Shown here: in pieces, positions 29,946 to 38,409 of the stretch
Layout of the letters: each line of letters opens with the position of its first letter
Numbering within the stretch: position 1 is the first letter of the stretch
DNA from: JAUHXS01 sp965213575
Lineage (GTDB): Bacteria > Bacteroidota > Bacteroidia > Chitinophagales > JAUHXS01
Length of the DNA stretch: 64,000 bases
Direction of reading: 5' to 3'
Assembly (NCBI GenBank): GCA_965213575.1
Contig: CBDBZN010000018.1
Span: 1-64,000, forward strand
Program-made: the position numbers and the translations under genes
Notes under the pieces: model-generated
Told to the model about the DNA's origin: nothing
Database searches by the model: none
Seen by the model: only the letters and a program-made list of their open reading frames with translations

Positions 29946-31166
29946 TTGAATAGTTTCCTAGACAACTGGAGCAAGGCCGCCTATACTACAGCAGGTTTCT
30001 TTTGGATGGCACTTTGGGCTTTTGCCTTTGGATATGTCATAAGTAGTCTTATCCAAATATTTGTCACCGAACAGCGGATGCAAAAAACTATGGGAAAAGA
30101 TGAATCAAAAGGAGTGCTACTTGGCACCTTTTTCGGCTTCATTAGCAGTTCATGCAGCTTTGCTGCACTTGCAACGACAAAATCTTTATTTCAAAAAGGA
30201 GCCAGTTTTATAGCTTCAATTGCTTTCTTGTTAGCCTCCACTAATTTAGTTATTGAACTCGGAATTATCATCTCTATATTTATGAGCTGGCAATTTGTAG
30301 TCGGCGAATATATAGGAGGTATTTTATTGATTTTATCAAGTTGGATACTAATAAAAATTATTAATCCTAAAAACTTAATAAAGCAAGCTAAGAAAAACTT
30401 AGAGGATCAGAATGAAACTACCTCTGAAGATACTTCTTGGGAAGAAAAACTCCAATCCACAAAAAATTGGGTTAAAGTAGGCAAGCAATATGGGATGGAG
30501 TGGAAAATGGTGTGGAAAGATGTAACCGTAGGCTTTACCATTGCAGGTATAGTTTCTGCTTTTGTACCTGACTCATTTTTTCAAACTTTATTTATAAATA
30601 GCGGCGAGCAACATAGCTCATTTAGCTTTTTTACTTTATTAGAGCATGTATTAGTGGGGCCAATAGCTGCTTTTCTGACTTTTATCGGCTCTATGGGTAA
30701 TATACCTTTAGCTGCTTTATTATTTGGCAAAGGAGTTAGTTTTGCCGGTATAATGGCATTTATATTTAGCGACTTAGTTGTGTTTCCGGTTTTACGGATC
30801 AATGCTAAATACTACGGGTGGAAAATGTCGCTGTTTATATTATTTTTACTCTTTACATCTTTAATTGGCACTTCACTTCTCCTTCATTATGGACTAAAGG
30901 TATTTGATTTACTGCCAAGTGATTCCGGAAAAAACATCGTAGAACAAGATCATTTTAAAATTAATTATTCCTTTTTTCTAAACATGGCTTTTATAGCAAT
31001 TTCCGGGCTACTGATTTATTTAGGATTCTTCAAAAAGACAGATGTAGAATATCACAAAGAAATGGCTCCTAAGAGCAAAGTGCTGGAAAGTGTACTAAAA
31101 TGGGCTGCTTTTGCTTGCTATATTTGGTTATCAGGAGGACTTATTATTAAATTTTTAATAAAATGA
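29946..31166 (+). CDS. Permease of the DUF318/SO_0444 type (metal efflux)
   Basis: This 406-residue integral membrane protein has about eight to ten helices, in two halves separated by a charged loop (residues 145-190). The conserved motif GFISSSCSFAALATTKSLFQKGAS and the second-half counterpart IGSMGNIPLAALLFGKGVSFAGIM match the DUF318/ArsP-like permease superfamily, including copper/zinc-type efflux members. The start is TTG at 29946. It overlaps the following HMA gene by four bases (ATGA), so they are coupled. Export of copper or another soft metal is inferred from both neighbours. Confidence 0.82.
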   Translation: MNSFLDNWSKAAYTTAGFFWMALWAFAFGYVISSLIQIFVTEQRMQKTMGKDESKGVLLGTFFGFISSSCSFAALATTKSLFQKGASFIASIAFLLASTNLVIELGIIISIFMSWQFVVGEYIGGILLILSSWILIKIINPKNLIKQAKKNLEDQNETTSEDTSWEEKLQSTKNWVKVGKQYGMEWKMVWKDVTVGFTIAGIVSAFVPDSFFQTLFINSGEQHSSFSFFTLLEHVLVGPIAAFLTFIGSMGNIPLAALLFGKGVSFAGIMAFIFSDLVVFPVLRINAKYYGWKMSLFILFLLFTSLIGTSLLLHYGLKVFDLLPSDSGKNIVEQDHFKINYSFFLNMAFIAISGLLIYLGFFKKTDVEYHKEMAPKSKVLESVLKWAAFACYIWLSGGLIIKFLIK

Positions 31167-31900
31167 TGAAGCATCAATATAAAATTTCAGGCATGACCTG
31201 TCAATCATGTGTATCAAAAGTTACCAAAGCTTTAGAAGAAGTGGAGGGTATTAAAGAAGCATCTGTTACCCTTGATCCACCCATAGCTCAAGTGACAATG
31301 GATAGTCACGTTCCCACTGCTAAATTAAACGAGCAACTTAAAAAGGCAGGCAATTATACTATACAAGAAGCTGATCAAGCTACTCACTCTGATTCGCAAT
31401 CAGCAAATGTTGAGGAAGAAACTGATACGAGTTATAAGCCGCTTGTAATTGTAATAGCTTATTTACTTTTAGCTGTTGCTATACAGCAAATAAATCAAGG
31501 TTATTTTGAATGGCGATCTGCCATGAATCTTTTTATGGGAGGCTTCTTTATTGCTTTTTCCTTTTTTAAAATGCTAGACATTCAGGCATTTGCTCATTCA
31601 TTTGCTTCATATGATATTATCACTAAAAAATGGATAGGATATGGTTATGCATATCCCTTTATCGAGTTACTTTTGGGAATAGCTTACCTCACTCATTTTG
31701 CTCCTACTTTCACCTACAGTGCTACAATTATAATTCTGGGAATTAGCAGCATAGGAGTGTTTCAGAGTGTGGCAAATAAAAGAAAAATTCAATGTGCGTG
31801 CTTAGGCACAGTCTTTAATTTGCCAATGAGTACTGTAACAATAATTGAGGATATAGCTATGTTGATTATGGCTTTAATAATGCTATTCGTTACGTTTTAG
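31163..31900 (+). CDS. HMA domain fused to MauE/DoxX-like membrane domain
   Basis: This 245-residue protein starts with a heavy-metal-associated domain containing the metal-binding GMTCQSC motif. A short linker (residues 70-88) is followed by four membrane helices (YLLLAVAIQQI, LFMGGFFIAFSFFKML, YPFIELLLGIAYL and the last pair) of the MauE/DoxX-like type, with a CAC motif in KIQCACLG near the C-terminus. It is coupled to the permease by a four-base overlap. It may pass copper to or from the permease. It converges on a decayed gene remnant. Confidence 0.83.
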   Translation: MMKHQYKISGMTCQSCVSKVTKALEEVEGIKEASVTLDPPIAQVTMDSHVPTAKLNEQLKKAGNYTIQEADQATHSDSQSANVEEETDTSYKPLVIVIAYLLLAVAIQQINQGYFEWRSAMNLFMGGFFIAFSFFKMLDIQAFAHSFASYDIITKKWIGYGYAYPFIELLLGIAYLTHFAPTFTYSATIIILGISSIGVFQSVANKRKIQCACLGTVFNLPMSTVTIIEDIAMLIMALIMLFVTF

Positions 31901-32100
31901 CGAATTACTTGCACATTCCCAGAGTTGGCAATTTCTTCATTATCCGGCAATACATACTGAATATAATAGGTATATACTTCATTGGAAACTGCTTTACCAT
32001 TATAAGTACCATCCCAAAATACCATTTTATCATTGGTTTCAAAAAGTAATTTGCCAAAATAGGCTGTCTGAGGAAGACAGTAAGAGATATAAAAAGTTGG
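31897..32100 (-). pseudogene. Remnant of gliding-motility-type C-terminal domain
   Basis: An open frame of 68 codons with no start codon ends at a TAA overlapping the HMA gene stop. It reads KLLFETNDKMVFWDGTYNG followed by NEVYTYYIQYVLPDN and ends SGNVQVIR. This closely follows the end of type B type-IX-secretion sorting domains (CHU_C / gliding-motility-associated C-terminal). The frame is closed by TAG at 32101-32103, and a thioredoxin gene ends just 36 bases upstream, so the rest of the original gene is gone. Confidence 0.65.
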
Positions 32101-32135
32101 CTACTTAATAAGCAATATTTTTTCAAAGAAAAAAA

Positions 32136-32567
32136 TTAAAAAGAGTCTATTATAGTGATATATTCCGCAGGCGTTACTTTTTTATAGCCTAATTCTCCTA
32201 GTTTTTTGCCGTTGTCATCAAAGACTATTACTAAAGGAATAATACCATTGGGGTTATATTTATCTGCTAGCTTAGTGTTTTTTTCCTGTTGCTCAGCACT
32301 TAATTTATTTTTGGTTTTTTTAGGAAAGTCAACTTGCAGTAAAACAAAGTTTTCTTTAGCATAGTCTTCAAATTCTTTTTTTTGCCATACTTCTGCATCT
32401 AAATTCATACATGGAGCACACCAGTCTGATCCTTGAAATACCATCAAGAGCTTTTTGTTTTCTTCTTTAGCTAGCTTAGACGCTTCCTGAAAATCAGTTT
32501 GCCATTCTTGGGCGTGTGTTAAGAAGCTAACAGCAATAAATAGAATTATAGATGATAACTTTTTCAT
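32136..32567 (-). CDS. Secreted thioredoxin-family protein
   Basis: This 143-residue protein has a signal peptide (MKKLSSIILFIAVSFLTHAQ) and a thioredoxin fold with active site GSDWCAPCMNLD. The cis-proline segment is NGIIPLVIVFDDNGKKLGELG. A lysine-rich loop (FPKKTKNKLSAEQQEKN) sits between the halves, as in DUF255/thioredoxin_7-like secreted disulfide reductases of Bacteroidota. Predicted to be periplasmic. Confidence 0.88.
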   Translation of the reverse strand: MKKLSSIILFIAVSFLTHAQEWQTDFQEASKLAKEENKKLLMVFQGSDWCAPCMNLDAEVWQKKEFEDYAKENFVLLQVDFPKKTKNKLSAEQQEKNTKLADKYNPNGIIPLVIVFDDNGKKLGELGYKKVTPAEYITIIDSF

Positions 32568-32761
32568 TGATGATTAATATTGATTTAAAAAGTTTTGTGA
32601 TAATTTTTATATATAGAAACGTTTAGGAAGTGCGTTTAGTTTAGTATTATTAAAAGTAACTTAAAACTTTGATTAAAATTATAAACAGAGATCGTGATAA
32701 GATGATGAAATAGCATTAATTATTGCGAGAGAAATATGATATAATTATCTATATTTAGACA

Positions 32762-33052
32762 ATGAGCCAGCACAATGCCACCACCTTAAAACAGGCAATA
32801 AATAAACTGATTGATACCTACAAGCTTCGGGGAAAGTTGAATGAAGCTAAACTCAATACTAATTGGGAGAAATTATTTGGTAAAACGATTGCTAAGTACA
32901 CTCAAAGCATATATTTAAAAGATAAAAAGCTGTATGTAAAAATTACTTCATCTCCTTTAAAACAAGAATTGCTTTATAATAAGCCTAAGATGATCAATTT
33001 ATTAAATGAAGATCTAGGTGAAAATGTAGTTACAGATATAGTAATTTTGTGA
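32762..33052 (+). CDS. DUF721/DciA-like protein
   Basis: This 96-residue protein matches the DUF721 family that includes the helicase loader DciA. Typical segments are WEKLFGKTIAKYTQSIYLKDKKLYVKITSSPLKQELLYNK and the C-terminal DIVIL. Bacteroidota versions are short like this one. It abuts the convergent response regulator gene (stop at 33052, next stop at 33053). Its usual neighbour recF is 3.2 kb upstream on the same strand. Confidence 0.85.
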   Translation: MSQHNATTLKQAINKLIDTYKLRGKLNEAKLNTNWEKLFGKTIAKYTQSIYLKDKKLYVKITSSPLKQELLYNKPKMINLLNEDLGENVVTDIVIL

Positions 33053-33736
33053 TTATCTGACAAACTTATATCCTACTCCTCTGACTGATAAAAAGTGTTT
33101 TGGTTGCTTTGGATTTAATTCGAAATATTTTCTCAAGTTTACTACAAAGTTATCAATAGTCCTGGTAGAAGGATATACATCATAACCCCAGGCTACTTCC
33201 ATTATTTGCTGCCGGGAAATGACTTCGTTGGGCTTGCCGGTAAATAATTTCAGCAGTTTCACTTCTTTATCAGTTAATTTGATAGCTTTACCTTTAAAAT
33301 TTACTCCCATATATGTTTCAAAATCAATTTCATTTTGTCCAAAAGTAACAGTTTCAGAATATGGTACATCCCGTTTAGCATTTCGCTTTAGCAACTTACC
33401 GACTCTTAATAACAATTCTTCTAAGTTAAATGGCTTCACTAAATAATCATCGCCGCCTATTTTGAGCCCTTTCACTCTATCTACGCTACTATCTTTAGCG
33501 GTAAGGAAAAGAATAGGAACTTTATCATCTATTATCCTAATGCGCTCACAAACTTCAAAACCATCCATCTCAGGCAGCATAATATCTAAAACAATTAAAT
33601 CAAAACGCTGGTTTTCAAATAATTTCAATGCTTCACGGCCATTATCTGCTATAACCACCTCAAGCTGTTCTAAATTTAAATTAAGCTTGATCAATTTCTG
33701 CAAACTTTCTTCATCTTCAACTAATAAAACCCGCAT
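33053..33736 (-). CDS. OmpR-family response regulator
   Basis: This regulator of about 227 residues has a receiver domain with the acidic pair in LLVEDEESL, the phospho-acceptor aspartate in LIVLDIMLPEMDG, the conserved lysine in GGDDYLVKPFN, and a C-terminal winged-helix DNA-binding domain (LTDKEVKLLKLFTGKPNEVI, ending VRGVGYKF). I chose ATG 33736, which follows the kinase stop by two bases; a TTG two codons upstream overlaps that stop. It pairs with the upstream kinase. Confidence 0.93.
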   Translation of the reverse strand: MRVLLVEDEESLQKLIKLNLNLEQLEVVIADNGREALKLFENQRFDLIVLDIMLPEMDGFEVCERIRIIDDKVPILFLTAKDSSVDRVKGLKIGGDDYLVKPFNLEELLLRVGKLLKRNAKRDVPYSETVTFGQNEIDFETYMGVNFKGKAIKLTDKEVKLLKLFTGKPNEVISRQQIMEVAWGYDVYPSTRTIDNFVVNLRKYFELNPKQPKHFLSVRGVGYKFVR

Positions 33737-33738
33737 GA

Positions 33739-34674
33739 TCAATTATTTAAGAAAGTTAATTTAAAAGTAGTTCCTTGAGGAGTATTATCTAAAACTTCAA
33801 TCTTTCCGTGATGAGCTTCCATTAATTCTCGCACAATATATAACCCAAGGCCCGTGCCTTTTTGTTTCCTGACCTCCTCATTTCCTATTCTATAGAATTT
33901 TTCAAAAACTTGCTTTTTTTCTGCATCCTCTATACCAATCCCTAAGTCAGAAATTTGCAAAATAATGTTTCTATTTTTTTTAAACACGCTGATGGTAATC
34001 AGGCTATCTGCTTTTGAATATTTAATTGCATTGTCTAGCAAGTTGCCAATAATAGAGTCTAATGAAGTTCTATCAAATAGTACCGAGGTAACATTTGAGG
34101 TATTAAAGATAATTTTCCTGTTAGTGAGTTGTTCGAAATAGCTGATTTTATTTTCAATCGTTTTAGCTATATCAATAGGTTGTTTATCGAAGGTATAATT
34201 GTGGTTTTCCAATTTAGCGCTCAATAAAATATTATCAACTAATTTATTTAATCGTTCTACATCGTTAGCTGCGTTTGCATGCAATTCTTTTATCTGGCCG
34301 CTGGATAAACTTCTACCTACAATAGTTTGCAAAGCTAATTTTAAGGCTGCTATAGGCGTTTTCAGTTCATGCGTGACAGAAAGCAAAAAGTTTTTTTGTT
34401 GCGACTTTAACTTCATTTCTTTTACGATAGTCCGGTACACTACGACCATCCCAATAATTATAAACAAAAGAAAAACAGTTCCTTCTCCTAAGATCATCCA
34501 TACTTGCCTGTTATAATGATTAATAGCCTCTGTTGATGTTCCGGTTCTTACTTGCAGTTCATATAACTGACTGTTTTTTTCCAGCAATAAATAACCCCAC
34601 CAGATAAATGACGTAATGATGTATATAGTCAACACAAAAAATAATATCAGTGTCGATTTATTTTTGGCCTTCAT
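33739..34674 (-). CDS. Two-membrane-helix sensor histidine kinase
   Basis: This 311-residue kinase has two membrane helices (about 8-30 and 60-80) around a very short periplasmic loop, a HisKA domain with H-box SVTHELKTPIAAL (His near residue 102), an N-box IIGNLLDNAIKYSKAD, and G-boxes in SDLGIGIEDAE and KGTGLGLYIVRELMEAHHGKIEV. It overlaps the 1200-residue kinase upstream by 17 bases and precedes the regulator by two bases, so the three form one operon. It is the probable direct partner of the regulator. Confidence 0.93.
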   Translation of the reverse strand: MKAKNKSTLILFFVLTIYIITSFIWWGYLLLEKNSQLYELQVRTGTSTEAINHYNRQVWMILGEGTVFLLFIIIGMVVVYRTIVKEMKLKSQQKNFLLSVTHELKTPIAALKLALQTIVGRSLSSGQIKELHANAANDVERLNKLVDNILLSAKLENHNYTFDKQPIDIAKTIENKISYFEQLTNRKIIFNTSNVTSVLFDRTSLDSIIGNLLDNAIKYSKADSLITISVFKKNRNIILQISDLGIGIEDAEKKQVFEKFYRIGNEEVRKQKGTGLGLYIVRELMEAHHGKIEVLDNTPQGTTFKLTFLNN

Positions 34675-37600
34675 CTCTATGTATTATCGGAAAAGCAACA
34701 AAAAAGGTTGTTCCACTTCCCGGGGTGGTAACAAACCATACCTTCCCTTGAGCTTGCTCTACAATATTTCTTGCAATAGCTAAGCCAATACCCGTTCCTG
34801 AACTCTTAGTGGTAAAATTGGGGACAAAAACTTTTTCTTGCTCCGGCAAGTCAATACCAACGCCATTATCTTTCACACTGATTATCACCATTTCAGCTTC
34901 TTGATAAATCTTTAGTTTAATTTTACCATGCCTGGTGCTTGGAATTGCTTGAATGGCATTTTTAACAATATTAGTAAAAACTCTAAGTAATAAATCTTTA
35001 TCAGCAAATATATAAAAAGGCTGTGCCGGAGCATCATATTTAAAATCGGCCTCTTCCGAATCTTTAAATAAAGCATAAATATGTTCTATGATATCATTAA
35101 TTAAAACTTCTTGGTTTTTAGCTACGGGCATTTTAGCAAAAGAGGAAAATTCAGAAGCAATTTTTGATAAAGCATCAATTTGTTCTACTAATGTATCAGC
35201 CACTCGGCTAGTCATTTCAGCGAGATTTTCAGCACCTTCTTTTCCCGCCCTTTTCAAATGTTGAATATTCAACTTCATGGGAGTAAGCGGATTTTTTATC
35301 TCATGGGCAACTTGCTTTGCTATATCTCTCCACGCTCCTTCTCGTTCAGATGTTTTTAGTAATAAGGCACTTTTTTCTAATTCTAATAACATTTTATTGT
35401 ATTCCTTTACCAAAATACCTATTTCATCTTCTGCAGCCCAAATTAAAGGCTCATTTTTACCACCTAATTTAGTTTCTTTCAGTTTACTCCCTATCACCGT
35501 TAAAGTTTTAGTTAAATAATTACTGAGTAACAAAATCAATACACTTCCTATAAGTATGAAAAGAGTATAAATATTAATGAATCCTTCTAAAAAAGAGGCA
35601 ATTTCTTTTTGCAGGTCTTTTTCTTTAGCGAAATATGGCAAGTTTACATACGCAATAATATCGCCTTCTTCATTAGTAATGGCCGAAAAAGCAGAGATGT
35701 AATTTAAGCTGCCTAATTTTTCATCTAATACATACAAAAAGTTGGTACGTCGGTTTTGCTTTAATACATTAAATGCTAATGGATTCATATTTTCAGAAAG
35801 AATGTGTTTGTCGAAAATATCATATTGAGATGAGGCCCATAATTTGCCTGACGATTTATATAGATTTACGTCTATGGTATGAATATCCGCTAATTTTTTG
35901 ATCTCGTTTTCTAAAACCTTATTCTCTTTTCCCTGAAATGATAACCCCTCGTTAGAAAGCAAATAATAAATTGACGTAATGACAGATTGTGCTTTTCTCT
36001 TTAACCGAGCCTGATGATATTCATTATACTCCCCAACAATATTTTTATAAGTAAAAATGATTATGCCAATTAATGATAAGATGATGAATAAGATCATGGT
36101 AATATTAATCTTATCTCGCAAAGATATTTTATTTAGTGCCTGGGGTAGAGCATTTTGTAAGTTAAAAGTTAAAAGAAGGCCTGCTAGAAATATTATTAAA
36201 ATACTGATTAACATAAAACAAAAAATATACGAGGCCCATGCCATATTTTCCATCCATGAATTTTTGTTTCGATAAAACAAAATAGTTTTATCTCCTACTT
36301 TTATAGCTATAGCTTTTTCTATATGATGAGCTGATAACTCATCTAAGTTATCCAGTGATAGGAAATCTTTACTTCGATGAAATTTACCCTTATCATATAT
36401 TACATAACTATATTCTGATAATTGATTTTTTTCAAAAAAAGAAGACTCTAACAGCAGTTCCGGATATAAATTTGTATTGGTGTAGCTTACCGTTTTAAAT
36501 AATATATAGAGTAAATTTTTATCAGCATAATTAAAAGCTAACAAATAATTATGCTTATTCAGGCCGGTATTGACAGCATATATGTTCTGAGTTTGATTAG
36601 TTAGATTTTCTTCCTGCAGATAAGCTGAATAATCTATATTTGTGTCACCTGAAGCTTTATTAGAAACTTCGCAAATGGTACTAAATCTTATATCGAAAAA
36701 ATCAAAGTAACTACCAACGTATTTACTTAAAATTTCCTCTTTAACAGCTTCCAGGCTACTGCTATCCATACAATTACCTATTTTATTAGCATTCAAATTT
36801 TCAGCGATCTCTGCATACATATTACTAAGTAGATATTCTGTTATAGGATTATTCTTTAAAGCAAGTTTGTGAGCTATAACTGATAATGTATTTTTTTCTT
36901 TTTTATCGCTGTGATAAACTATTAAGGAAGAATAAAATAAAGAAAAATAGGCAATGAACATTAAAGCATTTATTAAAGTAAATTGAGATTTTCGCCCGGT
37001 TAACCACAACAGCCCATAAATAAATATCGCGGTCCATATGGCAACAGCACATTTAATACCTAAAAAATCATTTATCCATATATATAATAACATATTAGTT
37101 AATACTACATACAGAAACCTGCCGCTCCTTAATCTTACCCAAGTTAGAGCAGCAATGATATGCCATGCAATAAAACCGAATGCCAATGTGGCTAAGCTCA
37201 AGCAAAATAATGCTGCTATACTATATTTCTCAAATACGAATAATTTATTTAATACAAGTAAATTATTTGCATCTATTATCAAACTTTGTGTAAGTACTAC
37301 AAGAAAGTGAGCTAAAGTAAAAATACCTCCAACTGCCACTACTATCCATAATATTCTATATGACTGATTTAGAACAGGAGGCCTAAGTGGTATAAGAAAA
37401 AATATATATGCATTATATAATATTAAAGCTAAAATGATGAAAAGATGGCCTAAAGAAGGGCTAAAAGATGATGCATAATTAAATGCTTGCCATAACTCAA
37501 AATGAGTAAATTCTGTTAATAAACTATTTAATAGGCTGACTTTTATTATAATGATTGAAATAACAATAGATATTAATAATCGAAAACCGGGTAGTAAGCT

Positions 37601-38260
37601 TTTGCTCCATAAATTGAATCCTATTAATAAACATAAAAGGCCAATAAAAAAACAGGATAAAAATAAAGCATTGCTAAATTTAGCAGGATCATACGTATAA
37701 TAGCCTAATGTTTCATTATAAGTGCCAATGATGGGGACAGACATTTTTTGATTGGTTTTTCTCTCAATGTTTAACCCATTAGAAATTTTAAATTGATTGT
37801 TATAATAAGTTCCTAAATATTTATTCTTTACTGCATAATTAATTACAATTGGAATATATGCGTATATATCAACACGAACATTGTTTAATATGAATTGGTT
37901 ATGGATACTATCATATACATTTAGCGAAATTTGATCATTGGTTTTATTAAACGAGAGGGAGTTATTCCAAAACTTTAAGGTGTCATCATGATATATTAAT
38001 ATAGATAGCTCATTATTATTTAAAATTTTAGTTCGCCCGTTTAAATTTCCTGATGTAACATCTTTTATAAAAACAGTATCATGTATAACATTAAAAGCTT
38101 CCTTTCTAAGGCTTTGGTGTATTTCATTATTCTGCTCTACTGTTTGATAAAATTGATATTTTTTCCATTGCTCAGACTTGAAGATGGCTGATGCTAAAAG
38201 AAATAAAATAGCTCCTAAACAAAAAAAAATGTACAGGCGAAAATTTTTATTATAAAGCAT
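34658..38260 (-). CDS. Very large multi-helix sensor histidine kinase (NtrY-like)
   Basis: This 1200-residue kinase begins with a membrane anchor and a periplasmic part, followed by about seven membrane helices (residues 195-450) and a second large extracytoplasmic region. Two more helices and another sensor region (LSNEGLSFQGKENKV onward) lead to a membrane helix, a HAMP domain (TKTLTVIGSKLKET) and an NtrY-like kinase core: H-box DIAKQVAHEIKNPLTPMK near residue 985, N-box VFTNIVKNAIQAI, and GVGIDLPEQEKVFVPNFTTKSSGTGIGLAIAR. No PAS domain is evident. It overlaps the next kinase by 17 bases. The signal is unknown. Confidence 0.88.
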   Translation of the reverse strand: MLYNKNFRLYIFFCLGAILFLLASAIFKSEQWKKYQFYQTVEQNNEIHQSLRKEAFNVIHDTVFIKDVTSGNLNGRTKILNNNELSILIYHDDTLKFWNNSLSFNKTNDQISLNVYDSIHNQFILNNVRVDIYAYIPIVINYAVKNKYLGTYYNNQFKISNGLNIERKTNQKMSVPIIGTYNETLGYYTYDPAKFSNALFLSCFFIGLLCLLIGFNLWSKSLLPGFRLLISIVISIIIIKVSLLNSLLTEFTHFELWQAFNYASSFSPSLGHLFIILALILYNAYIFFLIPLRPPVLNQSYRILWIVVAVGGIFTLAHFLVVLTQSLIIDANNLLVLNKLFVFEKYSIAALFCLSLATLAFGFIAWHIIAALTWVRLRSGRFLYVVLTNMLLYIWINDFLGIKCAVAIWTAIFIYGLLWLTGRKSQFTLINALMFIAYFSLFYSSLIVYHSDKKEKNTLSVIAHKLALKNNPITEYLLSNMYAEIAENLNANKIGNCMDSSSLEAVKEEILSKYVGSYFDFFDIRFSTICEVSNKASGDTNIDYSAYLQEENLTNQTQNIYAVNTGLNKHNYLLAFNYADKNLLYILFKTVSYTNTNLYPELLLESSFFEKNQLSEYSYVIYDKGKFHRSKDFLSLDNLDELSAHHIEKAIAIKVGDKTILFYRNKNSWMENMAWASYIFCFMLISILIIFLAGLLLTFNLQNALPQALNKISLRDKINITMILFIILSLIGIIIFTYKNIVGEYNEYHQARLKRKAQSVITSIYYLLSNEGLSFQGKENKVLENEIKKLADIHTIDVNLYKSSGKLWASSQYDIFDKHILSENMNPLAFNVLKQNRRTNFLYVLDEKLGSLNYISAFSAITNEEGDIIAYVNLPYFAKEKDLQKEIASFLEGFINIYTLFILIGSVLILLLSNYLTKTLTVIGSKLKETKLGGKNEPLIWAAEDEIGILVKEYNKMLLELEKSALLLKTSEREGAWRDIAKQVAHEIKNPLTPMKLNIQHLKRAGKEGAENLAEMTSRVADTLVEQIDALSKIASEFSSFAKMPVAKNQEVLINDIIEHIYALFKDSEEADFKYDAPAQPFYIFADKDLLLRVFTNIVKNAIQAIPSTRHGKIKLKIYQEAEMVIISVKDNGVGIDLPEQEKVFVPNFTTKSSGTGIGLAIARNIVEQAQGKVWFVTTPGSGTTFFVAFPIIHRDEGQK

Positions 38261-38409
38261 GACTTTGTATATTGATTAGCCGGCTGTAAAGCAACTTTTG
38301 CATATATTTGTAAATATAAACCGATTCGCTTCTAAAAATAAATTATTAAGAAGACATTTATGCTTTATCACTACTCCCGGTTAAATGAGATTTAATATAA
38401 CGCTATACA

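Noticed and set aside
31905..32126. A 73-codon minus-strand frame as a real gene
   Set aside because: It is an out-of-frame shadow of the sorting-domain remnant; the meaningful frame is the neighbouring one ending at 31897.
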